From contig JAIUMM010000012.1 of assembly GCA_022565615.1 (NCBI GenBank), positions 1 to 43,127 on the forward strand: a stretch of 43,127 bases of DNA, written 5' to 3'. Position 1 is the first letter of the stretch; the number at the start of each line of letters is the position of its first letter. The stretch comes from Nanobdellota archaeon (GTDB lineage Archaea; Nanobdellota; Nanobdellia; Woesearchaeales; UBA583). This document shows positions 8,446-17,095 of this stretch, one piece after another. The translations under genes and the position numbers were made by a program. A model generated the notes under the pieces. That model saw nothing but the letters and a program-made list of their open reading frames with translations, was not told where the DNA came from and did not search any database.

Positions 8446-9036
8446 ATGGCAAAAGTTGTAGTTAAACAAAAAATTAAAAAAATTAAAAGAAAATTCCCTA
8501 TTGAATTTATTGCTCCAGAAATTTTTAATTCAAAAGTAATTGGACAAGCTAATGTTAGTGATTTAAATAAAACAGTTGGAAAAACTATTAAAATTAATAT
8601 GATGTATGTAGCTGATAGTGTTAAATTTCAAAATATTAGACTTACGTTTAAAGTTATGGAAGTTGATTCTGGAAAAGGTAAAACTGAAGTTTCAAATTAT
8701 GAACAAGTTCCATACTTTTTATCTAGATTTATTAAAAAAGATTCAGATTTAGTTGAAGTAAACGAATATGTTACAACTAAAGACAATAAAGAAGTATTGG
8801 TAAAATTATTTATTGTAACAAAACATAATGAATCTCAACTTGTACTTAGAGAAATTAGAGCACAAGCAAGAGACTTAGTTAAAAAAGAAGCAATTGATAT
8901 GACTTATAATGATTTCATTTCAAATATTGTATATAGTAAAATTCAACAAAAAATTAGAAATGAATTAAAAAAAATTACACCAGTTAAAGTATTTGAATTC
9001 AAAAAGACTGAATTAATTATGAAATCTGAGGAGTAA
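8446..9036 (+). CDS. rps3ae: 30S ribosomal protein eS1 (S3Ae)
   Basis: 196 aa. It matches archaeal S3Ae/eS1: a basic N-terminus, then FPIEFIAPEIFNSKVIGQA, TVGKTIKINMMYV and a beta-rich core containing NIRLTFKVMEV. The C-terminal part has KKITPVKVFEFKKTEL. This protein sits at the mRNA exit side of the small subunit in archaea and eukaryotes. It overlaps nothing, and translation is likely coupled to uS15 through the GGAGGT site 7 bases before the uS15 stop. Length is at the short end for the family. Confidence 0.93.
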   Translation: MAKVVVKQKIKKIKRKFPIEFIAPEIFNSKVIGQANVSDLNKTVGKTIKINMMYVADSVKFQNIRLTFKVMEVDSGKGKTEVSNYEQVPYFLSRFIKKDSDLVEVNEYVTTKDNKEVLVKLFIVTKHNESQLVLREIRAQARDLVKKEAIDMTYNDFISNIVYSKIQQKIRNELKKITPVKVFEFKKTELIMKSEE

Positions 9037-9062
9037 ATAACATAGGTTTAATATATAAAAAA

Positions 9063-9323
9063 ATGGAAATTTCGTCAATTGAACACAAAAAAAATGAATT
9101 ACAAATTAAAGTTTCTTCAAATGAAGAATCTATATTTATGCTTTTAAAAGGTTATTTAGAAGAAAACTCAGATGTTGATATTGTAGGTGTTACAAAAGAA
9201 CACCACCTTATTGATGAAACTGAATTTTATTTAAGAGTTGATGAGAAAAAAGATGCAAAAGAAGTATTTACAAAAGCACTTTCATCAATTAAAAAAGAAC
9301 TGGAGAGTTTAAAACTCAAATAA
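9063..9323 (+). CDS. rpo11: DNA-directed RNA polymerase subunit Rpo11 (RpoL)
   Basis: 86 aa. It reads as archaeal subunit L: MEISSIEHKKNELQIKV, a helix containing FMLLKGYL, then ITGV-type strand, KEHHLIDETEFYLRV and the long C-terminal helix ending SSIKKELESLKLK. Rpo11 pairs with Rpo3 (not in this window) to form the assembly platform of the polymerase. Length agrees with the family (about 90 aa). It follows eS1 with GAGGAG at the end of that gene as ribosome binding site. Confidence 0.85.
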   Translation: MEISSIEHKKNELQIKVSSNEESIFMLLKGYLEENSDVDIVGVTKEHHLIDETEFYLRVDEKKDAKEVFTKALSSIKKELESLKLK

Positions 9324-9342
9324 TGAGGTAAAATAAAGAAAA

Positions 9343-9765
9343 ATGGCAATTATTGGATTTAATTTCACAAGTATTGATGGGTTTAAAAATTTAGACCAAA
9401 AAGTAGTAAGTGGTGGATTGGAAGTAAATCATAGTATTTCCTTTGCAAATGTAGTTAAAATTCCTCTTTCAATGAATAATACTCAAAGTGATGTGTTAAG
9501 AGTTGAATTTGAATTCTCAATTAAGTATCAAGAAGTTGGAACAATTACACTTAAAGGAGATGCTCTATATACAGATACTCCTGAAATTTTAGAGGAGAGT
9601 ATGAAAGCATTTCAAGCTGATAAAAAATTACCTGAAATGGTTGATTTAACGATTAGAAAATTTGTATATAACAAATGTTTAATGCAATCAATGAATTTAT
9701 CAGATTTATTAAATTTACCAGCACCAATTCCTCTTCCTAAATTTGAGAAGAAAAAAGCTGAATAA
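9343..9765 (+). CDS. SecB-like small protein (putative)
   Basis: 140 aa, no signal or membrane segment. The first two thirds read as alternating beta strands (VLRVEFEFSIKY, GTITLKGDALY). The end has a helix followed by LLNLPAPIPLPKF, which resembles the C-terminal FPPL-type ending of the SecB chaperone fold. SecB holds unfolded proteins in solution; archaeal members are few and poorly known, so function is inference. It is the last gene of the ribosomal/polymerase cluster, with a GAGGTAA site 20 bases upstream, which hints at a role close to protein synthesis. Confidence 0.6.
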   Translation: MAIIGFNFTSIDGFKNLDQKVVSGGLEVNHSISFANVVKIPLSMNNTQSDVLRVEFEFSIKYQEVGTITLKGDALYTDTPEILEESMKAFQADKKLPEMVDLTIRKFVYNKCLMQSMNLSDLLNLPAPIPLPKFEKKKAE

Positions 9766-9904
9766 ACTCATAAAATATAATTTTTTCAAAATTAATTTTA
9801 GTTTTAATTTCTAAAAATATATAAAAAAAATTGTCAAATAAATTTTGTTCATACATGGAGATACTAAAAGTATTTTTAAAACGCAATGTTTATATTTAAT
9901 ATAT

Positions 9905-11158
9905 ATGACAAAAGTATGTTGGTATTTTCAAGTTCATCAACCAATGAGACTTAGAAATTATAAAATTTTTGATATTGGGCATAATCAAGACTATTTTAAT
10001 GACTCATTAAATAGAGATATTTTTAGAAAAGTTTCTTATAATTGTTACCTTCCTATGAATCAATTATTATTAAAACTTCTAAAACAACATAAAGAACTTA
10101 AAATTTCGTTCTCAATTTCTGGAATTGCTATTGAACAAATGGAAAAATACTTTCCTGAAGTACTAGATTCATTTAAAGAATTAGTTCAAACTGGAAAAGT
10201 TGAATTACTCTGTGAAACATATTATCATTCTTTGAGTTCATTATATTCAAAAGATGAATTTTATGAACAAATTTCTCAACATAAAAAAATAATTAAACAC
10301 CATTTTGGAATTGAACCCGAAGTATTTAGAAATACTGAATTAATTTATTCAAACGATATTGCTCAAATGATTAGTGAGTTAGGTTTTAAAGCAATGCTCC
10401 TTGAAGGTTGGGGACCTGCTCTTAATTTTAAAAGTCCAAATTATATTTATTCAAATTCAACTAATTCATTAAAATTACTTGCTAAAAATTATTCTCTCTC
10501 AGATGATATTGCATTTAGATTTTCAAATACTTCTTGGGAAGAATGGCCATTAACACCTGATAAATATACAAATTGGATTTCAAAAAGTTTAGAATATGGA
10601 GATGTTGTAAATTTATTTATGGATTATGAAACATTTGGAGAACATCATTTAACAAGTACAGGAATTTTTGAATTTATGGAACATTTACCACAACTATTAT
10701 TAAATCAAGAGAATATTTCATTTACAACTCCAAGTAGTATTATTAATGAAATTGAAAACAAACAAATTGAAATTAAAGATATAATTAATGTTAAAGAACC
10801 AATATCCTGGGCTGATACAAATAGAGATTTAAAGTCCTGGACAGGCAATATTATGCAAGAAGAAGCTCTAAAAGATGTGTTTGAGCTAGAAAAAGATGTA
10901 AAAAAATACGGTACATTAAAAGAACTTCAAGAATGGAAAAAACTTACAACTTCAGATCATTTCTACTACATGGGAACTCACTTATTTGAAGATGAAAAAA
11001 TAATTCACTCCTACTTTTCATGCTATGAATCTCCATATGAAGCATATATATTTTTTAAAAATGTATTAAAAGACTTAAAACAAATAATTAGAGTAAGAAA
11101 ACAACAACAAGAGTTATTGCGTAACCAAGATATAACAAAACTTCAAAACGAAGTTTAA
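9905..11158 (+). CDS. Glycoside hydrolase family 57 (alpha-amylase type)
   Basis: 417 aa from the ATG at 9905. An upstream in-frame ATG at 9845 lies before the TATA-like TTTATATT at about 9890 and is not used here. GH57 signatures are in order: YFQVHQPMR near the N-terminus (H11), CETYYHSL, the nucleophile motif VFRNTELIY (E145), EGWGPALNFKSPNYIY, and LFMDYETFGEHH with the likely acid/base D240. These enzymes cleave or transfer alpha-glucans in the cytosol. No signal peptide, so an internal storage glucan is the likely substrate (inference). Its last 71 bases overlap a convergent gene. Confidence 0.9.
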   Translation: MTKVCWYFQVHQPMRLRNYKIFDIGHNQDYFNDSLNRDIFRKVSYNCYLPMNQLLLKLLKQHKELKISFSISGIAIEQMEKYFPEVLDSFKELVQTGKVELLCETYYHSLSSLYSKDEFYEQISQHKKIIKHHFGIEPEVFRNTELIYSNDIAQMISELGFKAMLLEGWGPALNFKSPNYIYSNSTNSLKLLAKNYSLSDDIAFRFSNTSWEEWPLTPDKYTNWISKSLEYGDVVNLFMDYETFGEHHLTSTGIFEFMEHLPQLLLNQENISFTTPSSIINEIENKQIEIKDIINVKEPISWADTNRDLKSWTGNIMQEEALKDVFELEKDVKKYGTLKELQEWKKLTTSDHFYYMGTHLFEDEKIIHSYFSCYESPYEAYIFFKNVLKDLKQIIRVRKQQQELLRNQDITKLQNEV

Positions 11159-11537
11159 ATGTTTGTTTTGATGAAGTATTAAACGTCATATTAAAAAATT
11201 CTAGTATTGCAATTAATGTAATTAAAATTGGATTTATAAATAATGAGATATACATTAAAAGATAAGTAAATCCTCTTCTATAATAATATTTATCTAAATG
11301 GTAAAATCCAAATTCACTAATAATAAAAAATAGTATTAATAATATTAAAAAAAAATATGTTGATAATATAAATGAAATAATTGTTGCAACTAATAATGTT
11401 GAGTATCTTGCAATTGATTTAAAGTGTTTTGAGAACTCTTTTTCATCATCACACATCTTTGTCAACAAAATTGATGAAAATACAAAAAGAGGAGCTAGGA
11501 GTCCAATAAATAAAGTTAAAATTATTTCAGTTTCCAT
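11088..11537 (-). CDS. Four-helix membrane protein, function unknown
   Basis: 149 aa with four predicted membrane helices (about residues 6-27, 44-75, 88-115 and 132-149). There is a charged loop DDEKEFSKHF between the first two and DKYYYRRG between the second and third. I recognise no family. The 3' end overlaps the GH57 gene by 71 bases in convergent orientation, which is unusual even in a compact genome but leaves both frames open. The hydrophobic composition on this strand argues that it is a real gene and not a shadow. Confidence 0.65.
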   Translation of the reverse strand: METEIILTLFIGLLAPLFVFSSILLTKMCDDEKEFSKHFKSIARYSTLLVATIISFILSTYFFLILLILFFIISEFGFYHLDKYYYRRGFTYLLMYISLFINPILITLIAILEFFNMTFNTSSKQTFKLRFEVLLYLGYAITLVVVFLL

Positions 11538-11662
11538 TTTAATATTTTTTAGATAGAAATATTAAACATATTAAATATTTAAATATTATTCACTTAAAAT
11601 TTAAAACTAAAATTATAATTTATAAATTAAAAATATAGAAAATTAAAAATATTAATTAATTG

Positions 11663-13027
11663 TTATCCTTCTAATTCAACATCAAATGCTCTAAACTCTG
11701 ATTCCATAAATATACTCATTACATTGTAATCAATTAATTCTGGAATTGGATAATTTCCAACAATAGTTAGAGGAAGTGAAGTTACTCCATAATTTCTTAA
11801 AAATTGGTATGTTCCTTCAACATATGATGTTGCTTCTTGTGATACCATACACTCTTCAAACTCTTGAACATCTAATTCTAAAATTTCTTGAGCAATAGAA
11901 CTTACGTTTTGAGAAGTTAACATTGTACTTCCGTTGTGAATATCTACTAACTCAATATGCATTGGAACAAATAATCCTTGTTGATTAGAACAATAAATTG
12001 CTCTGTGTGCAATTTCTGAATTCTCACTCACTGGAGCTGGGACAAATCTTAAATTAAATGTTACATCTTCAAAAGGATTTTCAACTCCTAATAATGCAAC
12101 TAATAGTTGAGGAATTGGAGCAGTATAATTTTGATCAATTAATTCTAAATTAATAAAATTATTAACTTCATTCTCATCTCCATTCATAACTTGACATCTC
12201 ACACAATTATAATCATAAATAAATGTAATTGGAACTCCTTGTAAATTTCCAAATGTGATTGAATCTTGAGGAATTTGAACATCTGAATTTAAATATTTAA
12301 TTGGTGTAATTTGAGGATTTAAAACATAAAAATCTCCTCCTTGAACTTGAATAAATAAACTTCTAAATTCTTCTTCTTGAAATAACTCTAAATTCTCAAT
12401 TGAAGTTGGTAACAAAAATAATGGTGTAAAATCAAAATTAAGTCCATTTTGAAATAAAACTTCTTTAATTTGATTTGCTAAATCAGATGAGTACTCAACT
12501 CCTCTAAATTCAAATTGCTCTTCAAGTCCAATTGAGAGTAATACCTCTTCTAAGTCTGCTCTTGTTTCATTTATTTGACAAAATTCACAATTAGCATTTT
12601 CAATAGATATAATTTCAAATACTTGAGAATTATTTGTAAATAATTCTAATTGAGTAGAATCACTTACATTATTAACTATTGTATTATTTATATCTTGATT
12701 AGATTCATTCCCAGTTATTCCATTAGTAGAAGAATCTCCTCTGTCATTACCAATAAAATTCACTGCAAGAATAATTAATAGTAGTATAAATAATACTGCA
12801 AGTACTACTAATACAATTTTTAATACCCAAAGTAACCAAATTTTACCAAGTTCTGAAGAAGTACTTGAAGTATTCATAGTATCAACTCTATTTGCTACAA
12901 CATCCTCTTGAGGTCTTGAAGCTTTTGACTTTTTCTTTGAAGATGATTCTTTCTTACTATTTGAATTAGGATCATAATTAACCCTATTTTTTTCCCTAAT
13001 TGGCTCTCTAATTTTTCTATTCTCCAT
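11663..13027 (-). CDS. Membrane-anchored double thioredoxin/DsbA-like protein
   Basis: 454 aa. A 60-residue basic, disordered cytosolic N-terminus precedes one membrane helix (63-92), so the rest faces outside. Two thioredoxin-like active sites are visible: CEFC at 147-150 and CVRC at 275-278. After the second, AIYCSNQQGLFVPMHIELVD is like the helical insert of DsbA-type oxidoreductases, and VTSLPLTIV (P419) supplies the conserved cis-proline. The protein probably makes or shuffles disulfide bonds in exported proteins, such as the cysteine-bearing secreted proteins at the left of the window (inference). Two thiol domains in one chain are notable. Confidence 0.75.
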   Translation of the reverse strand: MENRKIREPIREKNRVNYDPNSNSKKESSSKKKSKASRPQEDVVANRVDTMNTSSTSSELGKIWLLWVLKIVLVVLAVLFILLLIILAVNFIGNDRGDSSTNGITGNESNQDINNTIVNNVSDSTQLELFTNNSQVFEIISIENANCEFCQINETRADLEEVLLSIGLEEQFEFRGVEYSSDLANQIKEVLFQNGLNFDFTPLFLLPTSIENLELFQEEEFRSLFIQVQGGDFYVLNPQITPIKYLNSDVQIPQDSITFGNLQGVPITFIYDYNCVRCQVMNGDENEVNNFINLELIDQNYTAPIPQLLVALLGVENPFEDVTFNLRFVPAPVSENSEIAHRAIYCSNQQGLFVPMHIELVDIHNGSTMLTSQNVSSIAQEILELDVQEFEECMVSQEATSYVEGTYQFLRNYGVTSLPLTIVGNYPIPELIDYNVMSIFMESEFRAFDVELEG

Positions 13028-13141
13028 AGTATAAAAAACCTTAAATGTTTATCATTTATAAGTTTTTGTATCTTTAAAGTGATAAAAATAAAATTTGACT
13101 ATTAAAAATAAATATAAGCTTATTTACTACTAAGATTGTGT

Positions 13142-14074
13142 TTAATACTGTTTTAAGTTTTTTTCTTCCATTTCAATAAACTTACTTTTTTCACTTTTAT
13201 GATATTTAATTAATAATTCTCCTATAACATGATACGTAAATTGTTTAATCCTCCTCTCAATTGCAAACGAGTATTTAGATGTTTTAATCTTAAATTTAAA
13301 TGAAACTTCTTTACTTGAAATTTCGATATATTCAAGCACAATAGGATTTTCGTCTTTTTTAGAGAGCAGTTCTTCATATTCTTTTTGTAATTTTTTTTTT
13401 ACTTCTTTTTCAATACTTTTAATTAAGGGCATTTCATCTCTTAACAATGAAAGTTCTATCTCAATTTGTTTTAAACTCTCTCTTGAAAAATTTACGATCT
13501 CTTTTGTTTGAATTGTAGAATTAGGAATATATACATAATCTCCAGAATCATTTTTCATCTCAATAGTTTGAAATGAAATGTCAGTAATTACTCCTCTTAC
13601 TCCATTAATTTCAACATATTGTTTCAAATTAAATTTATCTGAGAAAAATAAATACATTCCATTGAGCATATTTGAGATAAAATCTTTAAATAAAATTGCC
13701 ATTGCAACTCCCACTAGTGCCATTGAGGTAAAAAATGTAGAAAAATCAATTTGCAAAATATTTAAAGATACAAAAAATATAATAATTACTTTAATTACAT
13801 TAAAAATATGTTTCATACCAACAATAAATAAATCCTCTAAATCAAAAGGCAAATTTTTTGCTCTTAAATATAAATAAATTAATGTTCTTGATACAATTCT
13901 AAATACGTTTTGAATAATTACAGCAATTATAAAGATTTTTAAAAATGAACTTACATAAAACTCTAATTCTAAATTATTTACAATTTGATATGCTAAAAAA
14001 AATATAATTATAAGTAAAAGTCTTTTTAAAACTCTTTGAAAGTAATCAGAATTTAATCTGTAATCATATGCCAT
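13142..14074 (-). CDS. MscS-family mechanosensitive channel
   Basis: 310 aa. Four to five hydrophobic segments occupy the first 135 residues. The pore-lining TM3 and beta domain are clear: MALVGVAMAILFKDFISNM, then FNLKQYVEINGVRGVITDIS, YVYIPNSTI and IVNFSRES. The C-terminal 120 residues are the cytosolic mixed alpha-beta part. Such channels open under membrane tension and release solutes on osmotic downshock. It stands 68 bases upstream of nothing related; the small membrane protein before it is on the same strand. Confidence 0.9.
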   Translation of the reverse strand: MAYDYRLNSDYFQRVLKRLLLIIIFFLAYQIVNNLELEFYVSSFLKIFIIAVIIQNVFRIVSRTLIYLYLRAKNLPFDLEDLFIVGMKHIFNVIKVIIIFFVSLNILQIDFSTFFTSMALVGVAMAILFKDFISNMLNGMYLFFSDKFNLKQYVEINGVRGVITDISFQTIEMKNDSGDYVYIPNSTIQTKEIVNFSRESLKQIEIELSLLRDEMPLIKSIEKEVKKKLQKEYEELLSKKDENPIVLEYIEISSKEVSFKFKIKTSKYSFAIERRIKQFTYHVIGELLIKYHKSEKSKFIEMEEKNLKQY

Positions 14075-14142
14075 TTAAAATAATGGTAACTAATTGAATT
14101 CATAAAGATTTGTTATTATTTAAATGTTAATATTTGTAAATA

Positions 14143-14307
14143 CTAGAGTAGATTAAAAAATCTCTCAAATCCTCCTGCAACATCTTGAGTAAATATTGTT
14201 GAAATAATATATAAAATAATAACAAGTGTAACTCCAATTATTATAAATTTTATAATTGTTGCAATTTCAAGTTCTGCCTTATTAAAATGTATATTTCTTA
14301 TTTTCAT
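14143..14307 (-). CDS. Tiny single-helix membrane protein, pilin-like start
   Basis: 54 aa, starting MKIRNIHFNKAELEIAT, followed by a long hydrophobic segment (IIKFIIIGVTLVIILYII) and a short polar tail. A basic-small pair (KA) followed by E and a hydrophobic stretch resembles class III signals of archaeal type IV pilin-like proteins. A second small protein in this window (41690-41890) has the same plan with VELSLTLIVEF. Function unknown; a surface filament or membrane helper role is inference. It sits between the MscS gene and the AlaRS editing gene, same strand. Confidence 0.6.
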   Translation of the reverse strand: MKIRNIHFNKAELEIATIIKFIIIGVTLVIILYIISTIFTQDVAGGFERFFNLL

Positions 14308-14332
14308 TTTTTATCTTAACTATCAATTATAA

Positions 14333-15196
14333 CTATATAATATATTGATAAAATTCTCCTCTTTTAATTTGTTTTTTAAACTTGTGAGTAATTGAATCTT
14401 GTGTTGAGAGTATTACTTGTGGTGTTATTAAAGTAAATACTGTGTGACTTTTTCTTCCAATTTCAAATAATTCTTGAATTACTTTCATAGATAATGACTC
14501 TTTTAATTCATACTCATCATTACATTCTTTAATTTCTAGTTGTTTAATTTGTAATGTATGAAGTTCAAGAATACTTTTTTCAAATTGCTCAATTGTTTTC
14601 TTTTGTTCTTTCCATTCTTTAAAAAATTTAGCAGCAGTTGTTGAAGTTGATTTCCAATCAACAGTAAACTCTTTTGCTGTGTGTTGAAGTTCTCTTTGTT
14701 GATCTTGAATAAATTCATATGCAAATTCACTAACTTTATATTCAACTCTAATTACTCCATCTTGAAGTTTTGAAGTTGATACTATTTTAAATAATCCAAT
14801 ATCTTTTGAATTTCCAACATGAAGTCCTCCACACGCTTCAATATCATATTCTCCAACATGCACTATTCTAAGTACTCTTTGTGGAATTGCACCTCCTTGA
14901 TAAAGTCTAAATCCATATTTTTGCTCAGCTGTAGTTCTCTCAAGTTCTTCAATAAATACATCTTGAGCTTTTATGATTAATTTTTGGACTTTTTTCTCTA
15001 TTTGAAAAATTTCTTCTTGTGTGAGTTGCTTATAATGTGTAATGTCTAAACTTCCAATTTCTTCTTTTAAATTTGAACCGTGTTGCCATATATGATTTCC
15101 TAATACTTCTTTTGCTGCATAATTGAGTAAATGTGTTGCAGTGTGAAGTTTTTGAAGATTCTCTCTTCTTTGCTTATTAACTGAAATTGTGACCAT
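14333..15196 (-). CDS. Free-standing alanyl-tRNA editing half (AlaRS C-terminal part)
   Basis: 287 aa. It starts almost directly with the archaeal AlaRS editing domain: LHTATHLLNYA (zinc ligands H18, H22), GSLDITHY, YGFRLYQGGAIP, and ACGGLHVGN (C122, H126). This domain hydrolyses mischarged Ser- or Gly-tRNA-Ala. Residues 155-287 have the coiled segment and C-Ala-like tail of full AlaRS. The catalytic half (aminoacylation and tRNA recognition) is not adjacent: upstream lies a divergent gene. Either AlaRS is split in two genes, as known for Nanoarchaeum equitans, or this is an AlaX-type trans-editing protein. The high similarity to the archaeal AlaRS middle region favours a split. Confidence 0.85.
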   Translation of the reverse strand: MVTISVNKQRRENLQKLHTATHLLNYAAKEVLGNHIWQHGSNLKEEIGSLDITHYKQLTQEEIFQIEKKVQKLIIKAQDVFIEELERTTAEQKYGFRLYQGGAIPQRVLRIVHVGEYDIEACGGLHVGNSKDIGLFKIVSTSKLQDGVIRVEYKVSEFAYEFIQDQQRELQHTAKEFTVDWKSTSTTAAKFFKEWKEQKKTIEQFEKSILELHTLQIKQLEIKECNDEYELKESLSMKVIQELFEIGRKSHTVFTLITPQVILSTQDSITHKFKKQIKRGEFYQYII

Positions 15197-15223
15197 TATC
15201 TATATTATTTTAAATAACAAGAA

Positions 15224-15231
15224 TTTATAAA
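15224..15231. promoter_or_regulatory. Shared symmetric TATA box for two divergent genes
   Basis: TTTATAAA reads the same on both strands. The two ATGs, 15196 on the minus strand and 15253 on the plus strand, lie about 31 and 26 bases from its centre. Both are right for leaderless transcripts, so one box probably serves the editing gene and the methyltransferase. Confidence 0.5.
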
Positions 15232-15252
15232 ATATTGCTTTTTATTATATCT

Positions 15253-16170
15253 ATGACTCAAAAATTACTCTCTTCAAAAGAATTTGAAGAACACTATCCT
15301 GGATGTTTTGAAATATATAATTATTTGATACTTAAAAGAGGGGATGGAATTGTAAAACATTTAGAAACTCATATGACTCGTTTTATTAAAAGAAATTCAA
15401 AATTTGTAAAAGAAATTGAAGAATTATTTAAAGAGTATAAAGAAAAAGACTCAATGCATCATTTTTTTAGAAGTAAAGTTGTAAGAACTTCAATTAAAGA
15501 ATTACAAAAAGAGTTACATACTACGTATTCACAATTTCAATCATCTCAAGATAGCAAAAAAGAACAATTATTTGAACATAGTGAGTCTATTAGTGATTTA
15601 TTACTAATTCATAAATCAACACAAGAGAGAGTTGAATCTTATGATGAAATTTATTCTTATTTATGCTCAGGTGTGGTGTCATCTTTGGAAAAATCTTCTC
15701 TTACTATTTTAGATATTGGATGTGGAATGAATCCTCTAAGCATTCAAATATTTATTGAGCAGTTTAAGAGTTCTAATGTTAAGTGGATTGGATGTGATGT
15801 TCATCAAGAGGATATGAACTACATTTCTAAATGTTATGAAAAATTTAAATTTGAAGGAGAATTTTTTTCTTGTGATTTAACAAGAGAAGATGAAAGGGAG
15901 AAAATTAATACTAAAAATGTTGATATTCTCTTTGCGTTTAAAGTTTTAGATAGTTTAGAACATATTCAAAGAAATATTTCATTTGATATTTTAAAAGAAT
16001 TGAATTATAAAATTGGAGTTATCTCTTTTGCAACATTCTCACTTGGAAGAAGAAAGAGAATTCCAATTACTAAACGAGCTTGGATATTGAAATTTTTAGA
16101 GCGTGAGAAATGGACATATTCAATTTATGAAACTGATAATGAAGCATATATTGTGTATAAGAAGAAGTAG
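15253..16170 (+). CDS. FmrO/Rmt-like 16S rRNA (guanine) methyltransferase
   Basis: 305 aa from the ATG at 15253, chosen because the TATA box lies 22-29 bases upstream; an earlier ATG at 15235 is too close. The layout fits the FmrO/ArmA/Rmt family, which methylates N7 of G1405 in 16S rRNA: an N-terminal helical domain, then the hinge HKSTQERVESYDEIY (120-134), the SAM site TILDIGCGMNPL (151-162), CDV and CDL acidic turns, and the late motif VISFATFSLGRRKR (256-269) matching the family's VVSFPT-SLGGR. It has no membrane segment. The call is by motif order; another rRNA or small-molecule methyltransferase remains possible. Its divergent partner is the AlaRS editing half. Confidence 0.7.
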   Translation: MTQKLLSSKEFEEHYPGCFEIYNYLILKRGDGIVKHLETHMTRFIKRNSKFVKEIEELFKEYKEKDSMHHFFRSKVVRTSIKELQKELHTTYSQFQSSQDSKKEQLFEHSESISDLLLIHKSTQERVESYDEIYSYLCSGVVSSLEKSSLTILDIGCGMNPLSIQIFIEQFKSSNVKWIGCDVHQEDMNYISKCYEKFKFEGEFFSCDLTREDEREKINTKNVDILFAFKVLDSLEHIQRNISFDILKELNYKIGVISFATFSLGRRKRIPITKRAWILKFLEREKWTYSIYETDNEAYIVYKKK

Positions 16171-16390
16171 AACTTTTTAAAATTTAAATTTCTAATTGTT
16201 GTAATTCTCTTTCAAGTTTAAGTAATTCTTCTTGTGAATTTGTTCTTAAATGTTGATTTAATAAAAATTAATGTGAATACTCTATTTAATATAAAATATT
16301 CTAAAACTAAAAGAAGGAAATTATATAACAATTTTAACAAATACATACTTACTCTAAATAAAAAAATTATTGAAGAAGAATAACTACACT

Positions 16391-16948
16391 CTACAACCCA
16401 TGACGTAATAATGGCTCACTTTGTAAAATTTGCCCTTGATGAAATCTCACTGGAAGTTCAGCTTCTCTTTGCATACCTCTTGTTGTATACTCATATCTAA
16501 ACAAATCAATAATCACATTTGGATTAAACGCATATAACACTCCAACTAAATCATCATACAATGTTGCATCATCAAAATTACTAGATTTAGAAAAAGAAGT
16601 AGCAGTTACAATTTGATTTTTTTCATTTCCAATAAATACGCAACCAGAACAAATAAACGTAGTTGTATAACTCAAAGGTTCTAAACCTTTTTCAAGTTGA
16701 ACAGAACTATCTAAATCTCCACAAATTGTCTCAAATACTAGTCTATTCTCAAGACCTGTTTTTCTAGGAACATCAATAAATGGTGAAATTAAATTTGAAA
16801 AAGGAACAAGAAGATTATCAGTGAATAATGAATATTTTGAAAATAAATCTCTATTTAAAATTTCAAGACTTTTTGAATCTTTTGATAAGTAAAATTTAAA
16901 TGTTTCTAACATCAAATCCAAATCAGGTCTATCTTCATTATCTGCCAT
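16391..16948 (-). CDS. Hypothetical cytosolic protein
   Basis: 185 aa, no signal or membrane segment. An acidic start (MADNEDRPDLDLML) is followed by a helical N-terminal half and a beta-rich middle containing FICSGCVFIGNEKNQIVTA, with a CxxC-spaced pair. The C-terminal third is helical. I do not recognise the family, and it shares no clear motif with the three paralogous unknown proteins at 36-40 kb. It stands alone, with 220 bases of gene-free DNA on its downstream side. Confidence 0.6.
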   Translation of the reverse strand: MADNEDRPDLDLMLETFKFYLSKDSKSLEILNRDLFSKYSLFTDNLLVPFSNLISPFIDVPRKTGLENRLVFETICGDLDSSVQLEKGLEPLSYTTTFICSGCVFIGNEKNQIVTATSFSKSSNFDDATLYDDLVGVLYAFNPNVIIDLFRYEYTTRGMQREAELPVRFHQGQILQSEPLLRHGL

Positions 16949-17095
16949 ATATTAACATATCTATTACAATTTTTAAAATTTTCTCCTAGACAACTTCTAT
17001 TATCATTAAAAAATATAAACTTATACATAAAATTGTTAAACGACTAAATTGATAATATATCAAAATAATGTTTTTAAGATTATTATTTTACTCTA

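Noticed and set aside
16184-16270. A 28-codon minus-strand tail ending KLERELQQLEI
   Set aside because: It has no start codon and is preceded by a stop in frame; possibly a gene remnant, but too short to support.
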